Positions 17,135 to 27,615 of a stretch of 64,000 nucleotides of DNA are shown piece by piece. A program made the translations under genes and the position numbers. The notes under the pieces are model-generated. The model saw nothing but the letters and a program-made list of their open reading frames with translations. It made no database searches and was not told the origin of the DNA. The DNA is from Clostridia bacterium (lineage in GTDB: Bacteria; Bacillota; Clostridia; Oscillospirales; Acutalibacteraceae), in NCBI GenBank assembly GCA_017549285.1, contig JAFYVE010000030.1, positions 1-64,000 of the forward strand. Direction: 5' to 3'. Each line of letters begins with the position of its first letter. The first letter of the stretch is position 1.

Positions 17135-18913
17135 TTACTTAAGTGAAGCCTTAAGAGTTTCAAGTTCTTTAACAAGAGTTGCGGGGATCTTGTCACCGAA
17201 CTTTGCATAGAACTCTTCGATACCCTTTGTTTCTTCCATCCAGAGTGATGCATCAACTTCAAGAATGCTCTTGAGAGATTCAAGTGAAACTTCGTCTTCG
17301 ATGCCTTCGAGGTTGATATCTTCTGCATAGGGAACATAACCGATAGCTGTTTCCTTAGCATCAACCTTGCCGTCACATCTGTTGAGAATCCATTCAAGAA
17401 CACGAAGGTTGTCACCGAAACCGGGCCACATGAAGTTGCCTTCGTCATCCTTACGGAACCAGTTAACATTGAAGAACTTGGGAGCCTTGTCTTCATCAAG
17501 ACCTGCACCGATATTGATCCAATGCTGCCAGTAATCAGCCATATTGTAGCCGCAGAAAGGAAGCATAGCCATGGGATCACGACGAACAACACCTACAGCA
17601 CCTGCAGCTGCTGCTGTTGTTTCTGATGCCATGATTGAACCTACGAATACACCGTTATTCCAGTTCTTTGCCTGGTAAACGAGAGGAGCGAGCTTTGCAC
17701 GTCTGCCGCCGAATACGAATGCTGAAACGGGAACACCCTGAGCATTTTCGAATTCACTACTGAGACAAGGACAGTTAGCTGTGGGAGCTGTGAATCTTGA
17801 GTTGGGATGTGCACCTTTTTCTGTTGATTCTGCACCGTTCCAGCTGTTGCCGAGCCAGTCGTTTGCGTTTGTGGGGGGATTCTTATCAAGACCTTCCCAC
17901 CAAACAGTGTTATTGTCAAGGTTATGAACAACGTTTGTGAAGATAGTACCCTGCTTTGTTGAAAGAAGAGCATTGGGATTTGACTTCATATTTGTACCGG
18001 GAGCAACACCGAAGAAACCATTTTCGGGATTGATAGCATAAAGTCTGCCGTCATCGCCCTTACGAATCCATGAAATGTCGTCGCCTACACACCATACTTT
18101 GTAACCAGCTTCCTGGTAACCTGCGGGAGGAATAAGCATAGCAAGGTTTGTCTTACCGCAAGCTGAGGGGAATGCAGCACAGATGTACTTAACTTCGCCC
18201 TGCGGATTTTCAACGCCGAGGATGAGCATATGCTCTGCCTGCCAGCTTTCTTTCCAGCCCTGGTATGATGCAATACGAAGAGCGAAACACTTCTTTCCGA
18301 GAAGAACATTTCCGCCGTAACCTGAGTTAACTGAGATAATTGTGTTGTCCTGGGGGAAATGGCAGATCCATCTCTTATCCTGATCGATATCACACTTACA
18401 GTGAAGACCACGAACCCAGTCATTGCTGTCGCCAAGAACTTCAAGAACCTTCTTGCCGACTCTTGTCATAATTGCCATATTAAGAACAACATAGATTGAG
18501 TCTGTAAGCTCAATACCTGCTTTTGAGAAAGGTGAGCCGATGGGACCCATTGAATAAGGGATAACATACATTGTTCTGCCCTTATAGCTGTCCTTAGCAA
18601 TATCGTAAAGCATTTCGTAACACTTTGAAGGTTCCATCCAATGGTTTGTGGGGCCAGCTTCTTCTTCTGTGGGAGTACAGATGAGAGTTCTGTCCTCAAC
18701 ACGTGCAACGTCGTTGGGCTTTGTTCTGTGAAGGTAGCATTCAGGAAGAAGTTCATCATTAAGCTTAATCATTTCACCTGTTGAACAAGCTTCTGCACGA
18801 AGTGCATCGATCTGCTCTTTTGAACCGTCAATCCAAACGATTTTGTCGGGGTTTACAAGTTCTGCTTTTTCTTTGATCCATTCAAGAATGGACTTGTTTG
18901 TTGTAAGCTCCAT
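17135..18913 (-). CDS. pckG: Phosphoenolpyruvate carboxykinase (GTP)
   Basis: Interconverts oxaloacetate and PEP with GTP/GDP; in anaerobes of this kind it often runs toward CO2 fixation. The 592-residue protein belongs to the GTP type: IPYSMGPIGSPFSKAGIELTDS (read in two blocks near 118-139), the PEPCK P-loop AFPSACGKTNLAM near 254-266, and ENGFFGVAPGTNMKSNP downstream. GGAG precedes the start. A well formed promoter lies about 105 bases upstream inside the end of tsaD, leaving a leader of around 95 bases with no recognised RNA element. Confidence 0.96.
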   Translation of the reverse strand: MELTTNKSILEWIKEKAELVNPDKIVWIDGSKEQIDALRAEACSTGEMIKLNDELLPECYLHRTKPNDVARVEDRTLICTPTEEEAGPTNHWMEPSKCYEMLYDIAKDSYKGRTMYVIPYSMGPIGSPFSKAGIELTDSIYVVLNMAIMTRVGKKVLEVLGDSNDWVRGLHCKCDIDQDKRWICHFPQDNTIISVNSGYGGNVLLGKKCFALRIASYQGWKESWQAEHMLILGVENPQGEVKYICAAFPSACGKTNLAMLIPPAGYQEAGYKVWCVGDDISWIRKGDDGRLYAINPENGFFGVAPGTNMKSNPNALLSTKQGTIFTNVVHNLDNNTVWWEGLDKNPPTNANDWLGNSWNGAESTEKGAHPNSRFTAPTANCPCLSSEFENAQGVPVSAFVFGGRRAKLAPLVYQAKNWNNGVFVGSIMASETTAAAAGAVGVVRRDPMAMLPFCGYNMADYWQHWINIGAGLDEDKAPKFFNVNWFRKDDEGNFMWPGFGDNLRVLEWILNRCDGKVDAKETAIGYVPYAEDINLEGIEDEVSLESLKSILEVDASLWMEETKGIEEFYAKFGDKIPATLVKELETLKASLK

Positions 18914-19017
18914 TATTATTTCTCCTTTTTTGGATTAATTTACAAATTATTTTGCGCAATTTAGACAAATTTTATACAACTTTTTTGTGATGTTAAAAAA
19001 TTATCAAAATCGAATAT

Positions 19018-19046
19018 ATAATACCATTATTAGGGATTTTTGTCAA
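19018..19046 (-). promoter_or_regulatory. Sigma-A-like promoter of pckG
   Basis: Perfect TTGACA (19046-19041), 17-base spacer, TATTAT (19023-19018) on the minus strand. The -35 box lies within the last codons of tsaD. The leader to the pckG start is otherwise featureless AT-rich sequence. Confidence 0.7.
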
Positions 19047-20043
19047 TACCTAATGATGCAATTGCGTTAAGATTTTCCTTTGCGATATGTCCTGCTTTGT
19101 ATTCATAAAAAGCCTGTGAACCGACCATTGCCGCATTGTCTCCGCATAATGATAGTTCAGGCATGTAAAGTTCGAGTTTATTCTTACTGCAGAGTGCTTC
19201 AAGTTCTCGTCGTAAAACAGAATTTGCAGAAACACCACCTGCAACAACAATCTTTTTCTGACCTGTAATTTCAGCCGCTTTCATAAGATTTTCAGTAAGA
19301 CAACCTACAACAGCTGATATATATGACGCACCAAGGTCTTCGACACTTATAGTTTCACCCTTCTGTGATGCATTATGTATAATATTGATTACAGATGTTT
19401 TAAGTCCTGAAAAACTGAAATCAAGTGGCGAACCATCTATTCTCGGATGAGGAAATTTATATGCATCCGGATTGCCGTCTTTTGCAAGTCTGTCAAGATT
19501 AGCACCACCCGGATAAGGTACGCCCATTGCTCTTGCAGCTTTATCGAGACACTCTCCTGCTGCATCATCACGGGTTCTGCCGATAATCTCAAAATCAGTA
19601 TAATTCTTTACATTGATGATGTGGCTGTGCCCTCCCGAAACGACAAGAGAAAGAAACGGAGGTTCGAGATCAGGATGTGAAATATAGTTTGCGGCTATAT
19701 GAGAACGCAGATGATGCACTGGAATAAGAGGTTTCTCTGTTGCAAAAGCCAACCCCTTTGCAAAATTTACACCGACAAGTAATGCACCGATAAGTCCCGG
19801 CGCATAAGTGACCCCTATAGCATCAATTGAGTCATATGTACAATCAGCATCTCTAAGTGCTTTTTCGACAACCCAAGAAATGTTTTCAGAATGTCGCCTT
19901 GATGCGATTTCAGGCACTACCCCGCCGTATATTTTATGTTCTTCAACCTGAGATGAAATAACACTTGAAAGAACTTTTCTGCCGTCTTCAACAACTGATG
20001 CGGCTGTTTCATCACAAGAGGATTCTATAGCTAAAATTTTCAT
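19030..20043 (-). CDS. tsaD: tRNA N6-threonylcarbamoyladenosine transferase catalytic subunit
   Basis: Transfers threonylcarbamoyl to A37 of ANN-decoding tRNAs, with TsaB and TsaE. The 337-residue length and ASKHA motifs are standard: LAIESSCDETAASVV at the N-terminus, the metal-binding VHHLRSHIAANY (about 109-120), SLVVSGGHSHI and VVAGGVSANSVLR. The ATG overlaps the upstream stop by 4 bases and is preceded by AAGGAAG. tsaB and tsaE are not in the window. The neighbour carries a RimI domain, a frequent genomic companion of tsa genes. Confidence 0.96.
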   Translation of the reverse strand: MKILAIESSCDETAASVVEDGRKVLSSVISSQVEEHKIYGGVVPEIASRRHSENISWVVEKALRDADCTYDSIDAIGVTYAPGLIGALLVGVNFAKGLAFATEKPLIPVHHLRSHIAANYISHPDLEPPFLSLVVSGGHSHIINVKNYTDFEIIGRTRDDAAGECLDKAARAMGVPYPGGANLDRLAKDGNPDAYKFPHPRIDGSPLDFSFSGLKTSVINIIHNASQKGETISVEDLGASYISAVVGCLTENLMKAAEITGQKKIVVAGGVSANSVLRRELEALCSKNKLELYMPELSLCGDNAAMVGSQAFYEYKAGHIAKENLNAIASLGIDKNP

Positions 20044-20906
20044 TGATTATCTTCCTTAAAATATTTTGTCATTATATATGCATCTTCGGCAGGTTTTGAA
20101 TAAAAATTCTTACGTATACCGAGATTTACAAAGCCCGCTTTTTCATATAGTTTCTGTGCGGGAATGTTTGAAACCCTGACTTCAAGAGATAATGATTCGC
20201 ATCTTTTGAATTTACAATAATCAATAAGATAATTGACAAGTCTTTCACCGATTCCCCGTCTGCGTAAACTGTTATCGCTTGCAATTGTACAAAGAAAGGC
20301 TTCGGGATGAATTATCTGAGCACAGACATAACCTACAGGTTTATCAAGATATTTTTCAACATAGCATATAGATAATTCATTTTCAAGTTCTTCAGTAAAT
20401 GAAGCAACACTCCATGGTTCAGAAAAATTGTTTTTTTCAATTTCAGCAACAACAGGAATATCATCAAGTTGCATCAGACATGTGTTAAAAAACAAATCAG
20501 AAGAAAGAAGAAGATCGATTTCATTTTCAATCTGTTTAGCACATTCCCTGTAAACTTCAATATCTCCGCCATAAGGGTCATCAATACCGTTACCGAGAAG
20601 TATTGCTTTTTCACCTGCAACAAGCTCAATTATTCTGTAATTATGTTTATCCATACAAATCAGATAATCACAAAGATCAATTGTATAATTACTGATTATT
20701 CTTGAACGATGTTGACTTATATCAATATTATACTCCTGACTGAGAACAGAAACAGCATTTTCATGGGCGGTATCACCTGTCATTGCATTAATACCAAAAC
20801 TTGCAACTGAACAGTATTCTCTGTAATCTTTGATTTTATCCTTAAAAATTGCTTCTGCCATAGGACTTCTGCAGGTATTACCTGAACAGACAAAAGCTAT
20901 ATTCAT
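20040..20906 (-). CDS. Fusion: low-molecular-weight protein-tyrosine phosphatase + RimI N-acetyltransferase
   Basis: 288 residues in two domains. Residues 1 to about 135 form an LMW-PTP: VCSGNTCRSPMAEAIF places the CX5R loop at Cys7-Arg13, and the general acid lies in DDPYGGDIE near 112. Residues about 140-288 form a GNAT domain of RimI type with the acetyl-CoA loop SLRRRGIGERLVNYLID and the C-terminal NIPAQKLYEKAGF. RimI acetylates ribosomal protein S18 in enterics; YwlE-type LMW-PTPs dephosphorylate protein arginine or tyrosine. The ATG follows AAGGATG; the stop overlaps tsaD. Both domains look intact, so a two-activity protein is likely, but neither substrate is known here. Confidence 0.88.
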   Translation of the reverse strand: MNIAFVCSGNTCRSPMAEAIFKDKIKDYREYCSVASFGINAMTGDTAHENAVSVLSQEYNIDISQHRSRIISNYTIDLCDYLICMDKHNYRIIELVAGEKAILLGNGIDDPYGGDIEVYRECAKQIENEIDLLLSSDLFFNTCLMQLDDIPVVAEIEKNNFSEPWSVASFTEELENELSICYVEKYLDKPVGYVCAQIIHPEAFLCTIASDNSLRRRGIGERLVNYLIDYCKFKRCESLSLEVRVSNIPAQKLYEKAGFVNLGIRKNFYSKPAEDAYIMTKYFKEDNQ

Positions 20907-20912
20907 TTTAAA

Positions 20913-23465
20913 TCATCCTTTTGCATCGTACCACGTTTTTCCTGAATGTGCATCAACGGAAAGTCTGACACTTAATGAAACAGCATTTTCCATTTCTTTA
21001 CAGAGAATCTGTTTTGCTTGTTCTGCTTCGCATTCGGGAGCTTCAATAATAAGTTCGTCATGAACCTGCATAATCAGTCTTGATTTCATATTTTCTTCTT
21101 TAAGACGATTATAAACACGTATCATTGCAATTTTGATTATATCGGCTGCTGTGCCTTGAATAGGCATATTACGGGCAACTCTTTCACCGAATGAACGCTG
21201 AATTGCATTCGAAGAAGAAAGCTCAGGAAGATATCTTCTTCTGCCGAATAGAGTTGTAACATACCCTTTTTCTTTTGCATCAAGAATAATCTCATCCATA
21301 TATTGTCTGACACCTGAATAATGATTCAGATAGTTTTCGATATATTTTTTTGCTTCAAAAACTGCTACACCTATATCTTTGCTGAGTGAAAATGCACCGA
21401 TACCATAAACTATACCGAAATTAACAGCTTTTGCACGACTACGCATAACAGGTGTCACCATTTCAACAGGCATATTGAATACCTGAGAAGCAGTGATCGT
21501 GTGAATATCTTCGTCGTTATTGAAAGCATCAATCATATTTTTATCGTCAGCAATTGCACCAAGAACACGAAGTTCAATCTGGGAATAGTCAGCATCTATC
21601 AGAATATTGCTTTCATCACAGGTGAAAAATTTCCTCAGTTCTCTGCCGAGTTCCTGCCTTACGGGAATATTCTGAAGATTGGGCTCTGTTGATGAAAGTC
21701 TGCCTGTTCTTGTTTCTGTCTGCTGGAATGTTGAATGAATTCTGCCGTCAGCACCAACAACTTTAAGAAGTCCGTCACAATATGTTGACTTGAGCTTCTG
21801 AATTGTTCTGTATTCAAGAATAGCAGGGATTATAGGATGCGTATCATAAAGACTTTCGAGCACATCAGCATTTGTTGAATACCCTGTTTTTGTCTTTTTC
21901 TTTACGGGCAGACCGAGTTTTTCAAAAAGAACAACACCAAGTTGTTTAGGGGAATTAAGATTGAATTCTTCACCTGAAAAACCATAAATTATATCTATAA
22001 GTTCATTAATTTTATGCTCAAGAATAATACCGTAATCGTGAATTCCGGCAAAATCGACCTTAAATCCGTCAATTTCCATTGCTGCAAGAACTTTTGAAAG
22101 CGGAATTTCAATTTCACCCAGCAACTTATCTGCATTATTTTCAATAATCAAATTTTTAAGTTTCCTTGTAAGTTCACGTATAACAGCACAATCCTTGACA
22201 AAGGCATCATCAGAATCAATTTCACAGACTGTTTTATATGTGTCTGCGAGTATGTTTATCGGATACTCTGAAGAATTAGGATTAAGCAGGTATGCAGCAA
22301 GCAGAATATCAAATTCGATATTTGTTACATCAATATTATTTTTGATACAGTATGAATGAAGGCTCTTACAGTCATAAGTGTATTTTCTGACTTTTTCATC
22401 TTTGAGTATATCAATAATATTTTCAAAATCAACAGTTGTGACATAATTTTCAAAGCTTACATATACTTTGGAATATAATTCGTCGCAAATGAAATAAAAT
22501 TCCTGATCATTATAGATTCTGTCAATAATTTCACTTTTACTCATCTGACAGAACTCAAGTTTTATACTTGTCGAAACTGTATTGACAATAACTGTATCAC
22601 GCAGACCTAATTTATCAATGAATTTCTGCATTTCAAGCTCTGTCAGAATGGTTTTTGTTGTCTGTTCATCAATTTTTGAAGGTATATATGAGATATAATC
22701 AGTTTCAACGGGAGCATCTGTTCTTATTGTTCCGAGAGTACGGCTGATATATGCGGATTCTTTTCCTGATTCAAGCTTTGCTCTTACATATTTTGTAAAT
22801 TCAAGATTATCAAAATTTTCATATATATAATCAAGTGAATTATATTTTTTGATAAGGTCAGTTGCTGTTTTTTCGCCGATACCTGAAACTCCGGGAATAT
22901 TATCGGATGCATCACCCATCAATGCTTTGACATCAATAAGCTTTAACGGTTCAACACCTTTATCTTCAATGATTTTATCTGTATCATAAACAATTGTTTC
23001 TGTTTTTCCTGCCTTGGGTGCAGCAAGAAGAACATTTACTTTTTCATCAACAAGCTGAAGAGAATCTCTGTCTCCTGTTGCAATATAACAAAAATCACCG
23101 TCTTTGCAGTTTTTTGCAAGTGTGCCGATAATATCATCAGCTTCCCAACCTGCACATTCAATCAGTTTATATCCCATAGCCTTAAGAAGGTCTTTGAGTA
23201 CAGGCAATTGCTGTGCAAGTTCTTCGGGCATTCCTTTACGGTTGCCTTTATATTCAGAATACATTTCGTGTCTGAATGTGGGAGCTTTTACATCAAAAGC
23301 AATAGCAACAGCCTCGGGATTATAATGCTCTCTGAGAGAAAATAATATATTGAGAAAACCAAAAATTCCGTTTGTAAATCTGCCGTCTTTTGTTGACAGA
23401 AGCTTTATTCCGTAAAATGCTCTGTTAACAATACTGTTTCCGTCAAGTACAAGTAATTTCATCAT
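20913..23465 (-). CDS. polA: DNA polymerase I
   Basis: 850-residue repair and Okazaki-fragment processing polymerase. Residues 1-290 are the 5'-3' exonuclease (LLVLDGNSIVNRAFYG; GWEADDIIGTLA). Residues about 310-470 are a 3'-5' exonuclease-like fold in which the DxE metal motif is not recognisable (FICDELY), so proofreading is probably lost, as in Bacillus and Thermus enzymes. The polymerase domain has DADYSQIELRVLG (motif A), RSRAKAVNFGIVYG (motif B) and VHDELIIE (motif C). An in-frame ATG at 23525 exists, but AAAGGG precedes the ATG pair at 23465/23462. The stop is 6 bases before the phosphatase-RimI gene, suggesting polA-rimI-tsaD cotranscription. Confidence 0.95.
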   Translation of the reverse strand: MMKLLVLDGNSIVNRAFYGIKLLSTKDGRFTNGIFGFLNILFSLREHYNPEAVAIAFDVKAPTFRHEMYSEYKGNRKGMPEELAQQLPVLKDLLKAMGYKLIECAGWEADDIIGTLAKNCKDGDFCYIATGDRDSLQLVDEKVNVLLAAPKAGKTETIVYDTDKIIEDKGVEPLKLIDVKALMGDASDNIPGVSGIGEKTATDLIKKYNSLDYIYENFDNLEFTKYVRAKLESGKESAYISRTLGTIRTDAPVETDYISYIPSKIDEQTTKTILTELEMQKFIDKLGLRDTVIVNTVSTSIKLEFCQMSKSEIIDRIYNDQEFYFICDELYSKVYVSFENYVTTVDFENIIDILKDEKVRKYTYDCKSLHSYCIKNNIDVTNIEFDILLAAYLLNPNSSEYPINILADTYKTVCEIDSDDAFVKDCAVIRELTRKLKNLIIENNADKLLGEIEIPLSKVLAAMEIDGFKVDFAGIHDYGIILEHKINELIDIIYGFSGEEFNLNSPKQLGVVLFEKLGLPVKKKTKTGYSTNADVLESLYDTHPIIPAILEYRTIQKLKSTYCDGLLKVVGADGRIHSTFQQTETRTGRLSSTEPNLQNIPVRQELGRELRKFFTCDESNILIDADYSQIELRVLGAIADDKNMIDAFNNDEDIHTITASQVFNMPVEMVTPVMRSRAKAVNFGIVYGIGAFSLSKDIGVAVFEAKKYIENYLNHYSGVRQYMDEIILDAKEKGYVTTLFGRRRYLPELSSSNAIQRSFGERVARNMPIQGTAADIIKIAMIRVYNRLKEENMKSRLIMQVHDELIIEAPECEAEQAKQILCKEMENAVSLSVRLSVDAHSGKTWYDAKG

Positions 23466-23589
23466 TATCTGCCCTTTCGTATGCACATAATATACCATTT
23501 TGAATATTATAACATATTTTTTCAAAAAAGTAATGCAATTATCAAAAAAATATGATAAAATTAAGTAAAAAATTTAAGGTTGATCATAA

Positions 23590-24555
23590 ATGTTTATAGG
23601 TAATATTGAAATAGAAAAAACAGCGGCACTCGCTCCAATGGCTGGCGTTGCTGATAAAACCTTCAGAGAACTTTGCAAAAACTTCGGTGCAGCATATACA
23701 GTAAGCGAAATGGTAAGTGCTAAAGGTGTTTCAATGGGCGATAAAAAATCGGAAGAACTGATGACAGTGTCAGATATTGAACATCCTTGTGCAATACAAA
23801 TTTTCGGTAATGAACCTGAAACTATGGCACAGGCCGCTTTATCTGCTGTAAGAATGAAACCTGATATAATTGATATAAATATGGGATGCCCAGCCCCTAA
23901 AATCATAAAAGGCGGTGCAGGAAGCAAATTAATGCAGAATCCCAAACTTGCAGGTGAAATTATTAAAGCGGTTTCTTCAACTGTTGAAATACCTGTTACT
24001 GTAAAAATCAGAAGCGGCTGGGATGCTGATTCAATCAATGCTGTTAAAATGGCTGAAATTGCCGAAAAAAACGGGGCGTCAGCCGTAACAGTTCACGGAA
24101 GAACAAAAGAGCAGATGTATGCTCCGCCTGTCAATACAGATATTATTCGTGAAGTCAAAAAAAATGTATCAATTCCGGTTATCGGAAACGGCGATATTGA
24201 TGACGTATTTTCTGCAGCCAAAATGTATGAAGCAACCGATTGTGATCTGGTAATGGTCGGCAGAGGTGCCCTCGGTAAACCCTGGTTATTCCAGCAGATT
24301 TCTGCCTATATGAAAAATGAAGTTATTCTTCCGGAGCCACCTGTTTCACAAAAAATGCTGATTATGCTTAAACATATTGAAAACATATGTGATGAAAGAG
24401 GCGTAAAAGTCGGCATAAGAGAGGCAAGAAAACACGCATTATGGTATACCAAAGGGCTTCATGGTGCAACTGAATACAGAAGGCAAATGTCAACACTTGA
24501 AAGTATTGAACAGCTTCAGGAAATTGCATTCAGAATTACTAAAGAAAATGAATAA
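23590..24555 (+). CDS. dusB: tRNA-dihydrouridine synthase, DusB type
   Basis: FMN-dependent reduction of uridines in the tRNA D-loop. The 321-residue TIM-barrel enzyme shows LAPMAGVADKTFRELC at the N-terminus, the catalytic Cys in INMGCPAPKI (about 97-106), the KIRSGWD strand, VHGRTKEQMY and IGNGDI, and the phosphate site MVGRGALGKPW. The ATG at 23590 follows AAGGTTGAT. It diverges from polA and ends in a terminator shared with pflA. In many Firmicutes dusB sits by ftsH/folate genes; here it stands alone. Confidence 0.93.
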   Translation: MFIGNIEIEKTAALAPMAGVADKTFRELCKNFGAAYTVSEMVSAKGVSMGDKKSEELMTVSDIEHPCAIQIFGNEPETMAQAALSAVRMKPDIIDINMGCPAPKIIKGGAGSKLMQNPKLAGEIIKAVSSTVEIPVTVKIRSGWDADSINAVKMAEIAEKNGASAVTVHGRTKEQMYAPPVNTDIIREVKKNVSIPVIGNGDIDDVFSAAKMYEATDCDLVMVGRGALGKPWLFQQISAYMKNEVILPEPPVSQKMLIMLKHIENICDERGVKVGIREARKHALWYTKGLHGATEYRRQMSTLESIEQLQEIAFRITKENE

Positions 24556-24558
24556 TAA

Positions 24559-24598
24559 AAACATCTTCAAAGTTTTTTTCTTTGAAGATGTTTCTTTT
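24559..24598. terminator. Bidirectional terminator between dusB and pflA
   Basis: AAACATCTTCAAAG (24559-24572) and CTTTGAAGATGTTT (24580-24593) form a perfect 14-bp stem with a T7 loop. TCTTTT follows on plus and TTATTATTC on minus. Confidence 0.88.
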
Positions 24599-25301
24599 AT
24601 AACATTTGATTTAATTTATCCATTATTTCTTTTGACGGAACAGAAATATCTTTAAACGGAAACTCAATACCCATATCATCATACTTTACCTGACAGATTT
24701 TACGGAACGGAAGAAGTTCAATCTTGTCAACTACAGAATATTTTTTACGAAGGGTATCAAGAAAATTCACACTTTGATTACTATCGTTAAGTGTAGGAAT
24801 TATAACTTGTCTGAGAGTGACCGGAATTCCCTGTTCATTGAGATATTCAAGAAATTCGATGGGTTTTGAGAGTGAGCATCCGACATATTTACGGTAAGAT
24901 TCATCATCTGCATACTTTACATCAAGAAGCACACGATCAGTAACTGTAAGGAGTTTTTTCACATCATCACTGAATATACATCCCGATGTATCAAGGCAGG
25001 TATTAATTCTGTTTTTGTGACAGAGAGTAAAAAGCTCATAGGAAAATTCACTCTGCAACAAAGGCTCACCGCCTGAAAGGGTTATTCCGCCCTTTTCACC
25101 GAAATATTCGCGAAAACGAAGCACTTTTGCGAGGATTTCATCTGCAGTATACTCTGTACCGCCTGCCACATCCCATGTATCAGGATTGTGACAGCAACCA
25201 CATCTGAGATTGCACCCTTGCAGGAAAACAACAAATCTTATTCCCGGTCCGTCCACAGTCCCGAGGGACTGAAACGAATGGATTCTGCCTTTTAAACTCA
25301 T
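24597..25301 (-). CDS. pflA: Pyruvate formate-lyase activating enzyme
   Basis: Radical SAM enzyme that installs the glycyl radical on PFL. The 234-residue protein carries the CxxxCxxC cluster motif in [13 protein letters not shown] (about 29-41), SGGEPLLQ near 77-84, and DVKYAD and TLRQVIIP further on. The start overlaps the pflB stop by 4 bases, so the pair is translationally coupled and shares pflB's ZTP-controlled transcript. Confidence 0.95.
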   Translation of the reverse strand: MSLKGRIHSFQSLGTVDGPGIRFVVFLQGCNLRCGCCHNPDTWDVAGGTEYTADEILAKVLRFREYFGEKGGITLSGGEPLLQSEFSYELFTLCHKNRINTCLDTSGCIFSDDVKKLLTVTDRVLLDVKYADDESYRKYVGCSLSKPIEFLEYLNEQGIPVTLRQVIIPTLNDSNQSVNFLDTLRKKYSVVDKIELLPFRKICQVKYDDMGIEFPFKDISVPSKEIMDKLNQML

Positions 25302-27529
25302 ATTGCTTCGTGGAATGTTCTGCTGATAACTTCTCTCTGCTGTTCGCGTGAAAGCTTACTGAAGTTAACTGCATAACCTGAAACACGGATTGTAAGGTTA
25401 GGATACTTTTCGGGATTTTCATAAGCATCCATAAGAGTTTCACGATTAAGAACATTAATATTGATATGATGTGCCTTCTTTGAGAAATAGCCGTCAAGAA
25501 TTGTGACAAGGTTTGTGATTCTTTCATCCTCTGTCTTACCAAGTGCTTCGGGGGTGATAGTAAAAGTATTTGAAACACCATCACGGCAGTCGTCATAGCT
25601 GATTTTTGCAACTGAGTTGAGTGAAGCAAGAGCGCCATTCTTTTCTCTGTTGTGCATAGGGTTAGCACCCGGAGCAAAAGGAGCAGAAGCTTTTCTTCCA
25701 TCGGGAGTTGCACCTGTATTCTTGCCGTAAGTTACATTGGATGTAATTGTAAGAACTGAGAGTGTATGCTCAGCCTTTCTGTAAGTGGGAGTCTTACGGA
25801 GCTCTGTGATAAAACGGTGAGTCATATCCTTTGCGATAAAGTCAACTCTGTCATCATCATTGCCGTATGTGGGGAAATCACCTACTGTGTTGAAATCAAC
25901 AATAAATCCGTTATCGTCTCTTACGGGCTGAACATCAGCAAATTTTATTGCACTCAGTGAGTCTGCAACAACTGAAAGACCTGCAATACCGAATGCCATA
26001 AGACGGTTGACATCTGTATCGTGAAGTGCCATCTGAGTTTTTTCGTAGCAGTATTTGTCGTGCATATAGTGGATAATATTCATTGTATTTACATAAAGCT
26101 TACTAAGCCACTGAATGTAAATATCATAACGTTCCATTACCTTTTCAAAGTCGAGCTTATCACCTGTCATAACATCCATCTGAGGACCGATATGCATACC
26201 GCTTGTTGTATCATAGCCGCCGTTGATTGCAATAAGCAGAAGTTTTGCGAGGTTACATCTTGCACCGAAGAATTGCATCTGCTTGCCTATTTTCATTGCT
26301 GAAACACAGCAGGCAATTGCATAATCATCACCGTAAACAGGACGCATAATATCGTCATTTTCATACTGAATTGAGTCTGTATCTGCAGAAACCTTAGCAC
26401 AGAATCTCTTGAAATTTGCGGGAAGAGATGTTGACCAGAGAATTGTAAGGTTAGGCTCGGGAGAAGAGCCGAGTGTATAAAGTGTATTGAGCACACGGAA
26501 GCTTGACTTCGTGACAAGTGTTCTGCCGTCTTCACCCATACCACCGACAGCTTCAGTAATCCACATAGGATCGCCGCCAAAAAGCTCGTTGTATTCAGGA
26601 GTTCTCAGGTGTCTTGCAATACGAAGCTTCATAACAAAATCGTCTATAAGCTCCTGCGCATGTTCTTCAGTAAGAATACCGTTTTCGATATCTCTTTCAA
26701 TATAAATATCAAAGAATGTGCTGACTCTGCCTAATGACATAGCTGCACCGTTTTGCTCTTTTATAGCACCGAGATATGCAAAATAAGTCCACTGAATGGC
26801 TTCCCTGGCATTCTCTGCAGGATTACTGATGTCAAAACCGTACATCTGAGCCATTTCCTTGAGTTTTCCGAGGAATGTTATCTGCTGGAAAAGTTCTTCA
26901 TCAAGTCTTGTTGTTTCTGTATCAAATATAGCGTCTGCAAGAGATGCTTTATCTTTTTTCTTTTCCTCGATTAATCTGTCAATACCATAAAGTGCAACTC
27001 TTCTGTAGTCACCGATAATTCTGCCTCTGCCGTAAGCGTCAGGAAGACCTGTGATAACGTGACATTTTCTGGCTTTTCTCATTTCATCTGTGTAAGCACG
27101 GAAAACACCGTCATTATGTGTTGTACGGTAGTGGAATTCTTCCTCGATTTTCTCACTGAGTTTATATCCGTAAGCTTCACAAGCCTGACGTGCCATTCTG
27201 ATACCACCAAAGGGGCAAACGCCTCTCTTGAGAGGTCTGTTTGTCTGCATACCAACAATAATTTCATTTTCTTTATCAATATATCCGGGAGAATAACTTG
27301 TAAGTGAAGAAACTGTTGCTGTGTCGATTTCAAGCACGCCACCGAACTGTCTTTCAAGGGCAAAAAGTCCCTGAACGTTTTTCATAAGATGCTGCGTTCT
27401 CTCCGTTGCAGAAGCAAGGAATGAATCGTCGCCAATATATTCTTTATAGTTATTCTGAATAAAATCACGGACGTTTATCTCGTTTTTCCATAATTCGCCT
27501 TTAAAGCCGTTCCAATTTTTGTGTTCCAT
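25298..27529 (-). CDS. pflB: Formate C-acetyltransferase (pyruvate formate-lyase)
   Basis: Converts pyruvate and CoA to acetyl-CoA and formate in anaerobic fermentation. At 743 residues it has the catalytic cysteine pair in [15 protein letters not shown] near residue 400 and the glycyl-radical site in [18 protein letters not shown] near 715, 25-30 residues from the end, as expected. GGAGG precedes the start. Upstream are a consensus promoter, a ZTP riboswitch and an overlapping terminator, linking expression to purine/one-carbon status; formate is a one-carbon donor, which explains the common association. Confidence 0.97.
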   Translation of the reverse strand: MEHKNWNGFKGELWKNEINVRDFIQNNYKEYIGDDSFLASATERTQHLMKNVQGLFALERQFGGVLEIDTATVSSLTSYSPGYIDKENEIIVGMQTNRPLKRGVCPFGGIRMARQACEAYGYKLSEKIEEEFHYRTTHNDGVFRAYTDEMRKARKCHVITGLPDAYGRGRIIGDYRRVALYGIDRLIEEKKKDKASLADAIFDTETTRLDEELFQQITFLGKLKEMAQMYGFDISNPAENAREAIQWTYFAYLGAIKEQNGAAMSLGRVSTFFDIYIERDIENGILTEEHAQELIDDFVMKLRIARHLRTPEYNELFGGDPMWITEAVGGMGEDGRTLVTKSSFRVLNTLYTLGSSPEPNLTILWSTSLPANFKRFCAKVSADTDSIQYENDDIMRPVYGDDYAIACCVSAMKIGKQMQFFGARCNLAKLLLIAINGGYDTTSGMHIGPQMDVMTGDKLDFEKVMERYDIYIQWLSKLYVNTMNIIHYMHDKYCYEKTQMALHDTDVNRLMAFGIAGLSVVADSLSAIKFADVQPVRDDNGFIVDFNTVGDFPTYGNDDDRVDFIAKDMTHRFITELRKTPTYRKAEHTLSVLTITSNVTYGKNTGATPDGRKASAPFAPGANPMHNREKNGALASLNSVAKISYDDCRDGVSNTFTITPEALGKTEDERITNLVTILDGYFSKKAHHININVLNRETLMDAYENPEKYPNLTIRVSGYAVNFSKLSREQQREVISRTFHEAI

Positions 27530-27570
27530 AAAATTTTACCTCCATACTGTGATGATTTGCCCTACAGAGT

Positions 27571-27615
27571 AAAAAAAGGACAAATCAGCTTTAATAAAAT
27601 AAAACCAATTTGCCC
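27571..27615 (-). terminator. ZTP riboswitch expression-platform terminator
   Basis: On the minus strand a 15-bp stem with several G-U pairs is formed by the complements of 27601-27615 and 27578-27592, followed by seven Us (27577-27571). Its 5' arm begins inside the conserved CTGGGCA of the aptamer, so aptamer folding and termination are mutually exclusive; ZTP should therefore turn pflBA on. Confidence 0.85.

Noticed and set aside
18914..19017. Possible riboswitch or attenuator in the roughly 95-base pckG leader
   Set aside because: No conserved aptamer blocks, stable stem or U-tract could be found; it is plain AT-rich sequence.
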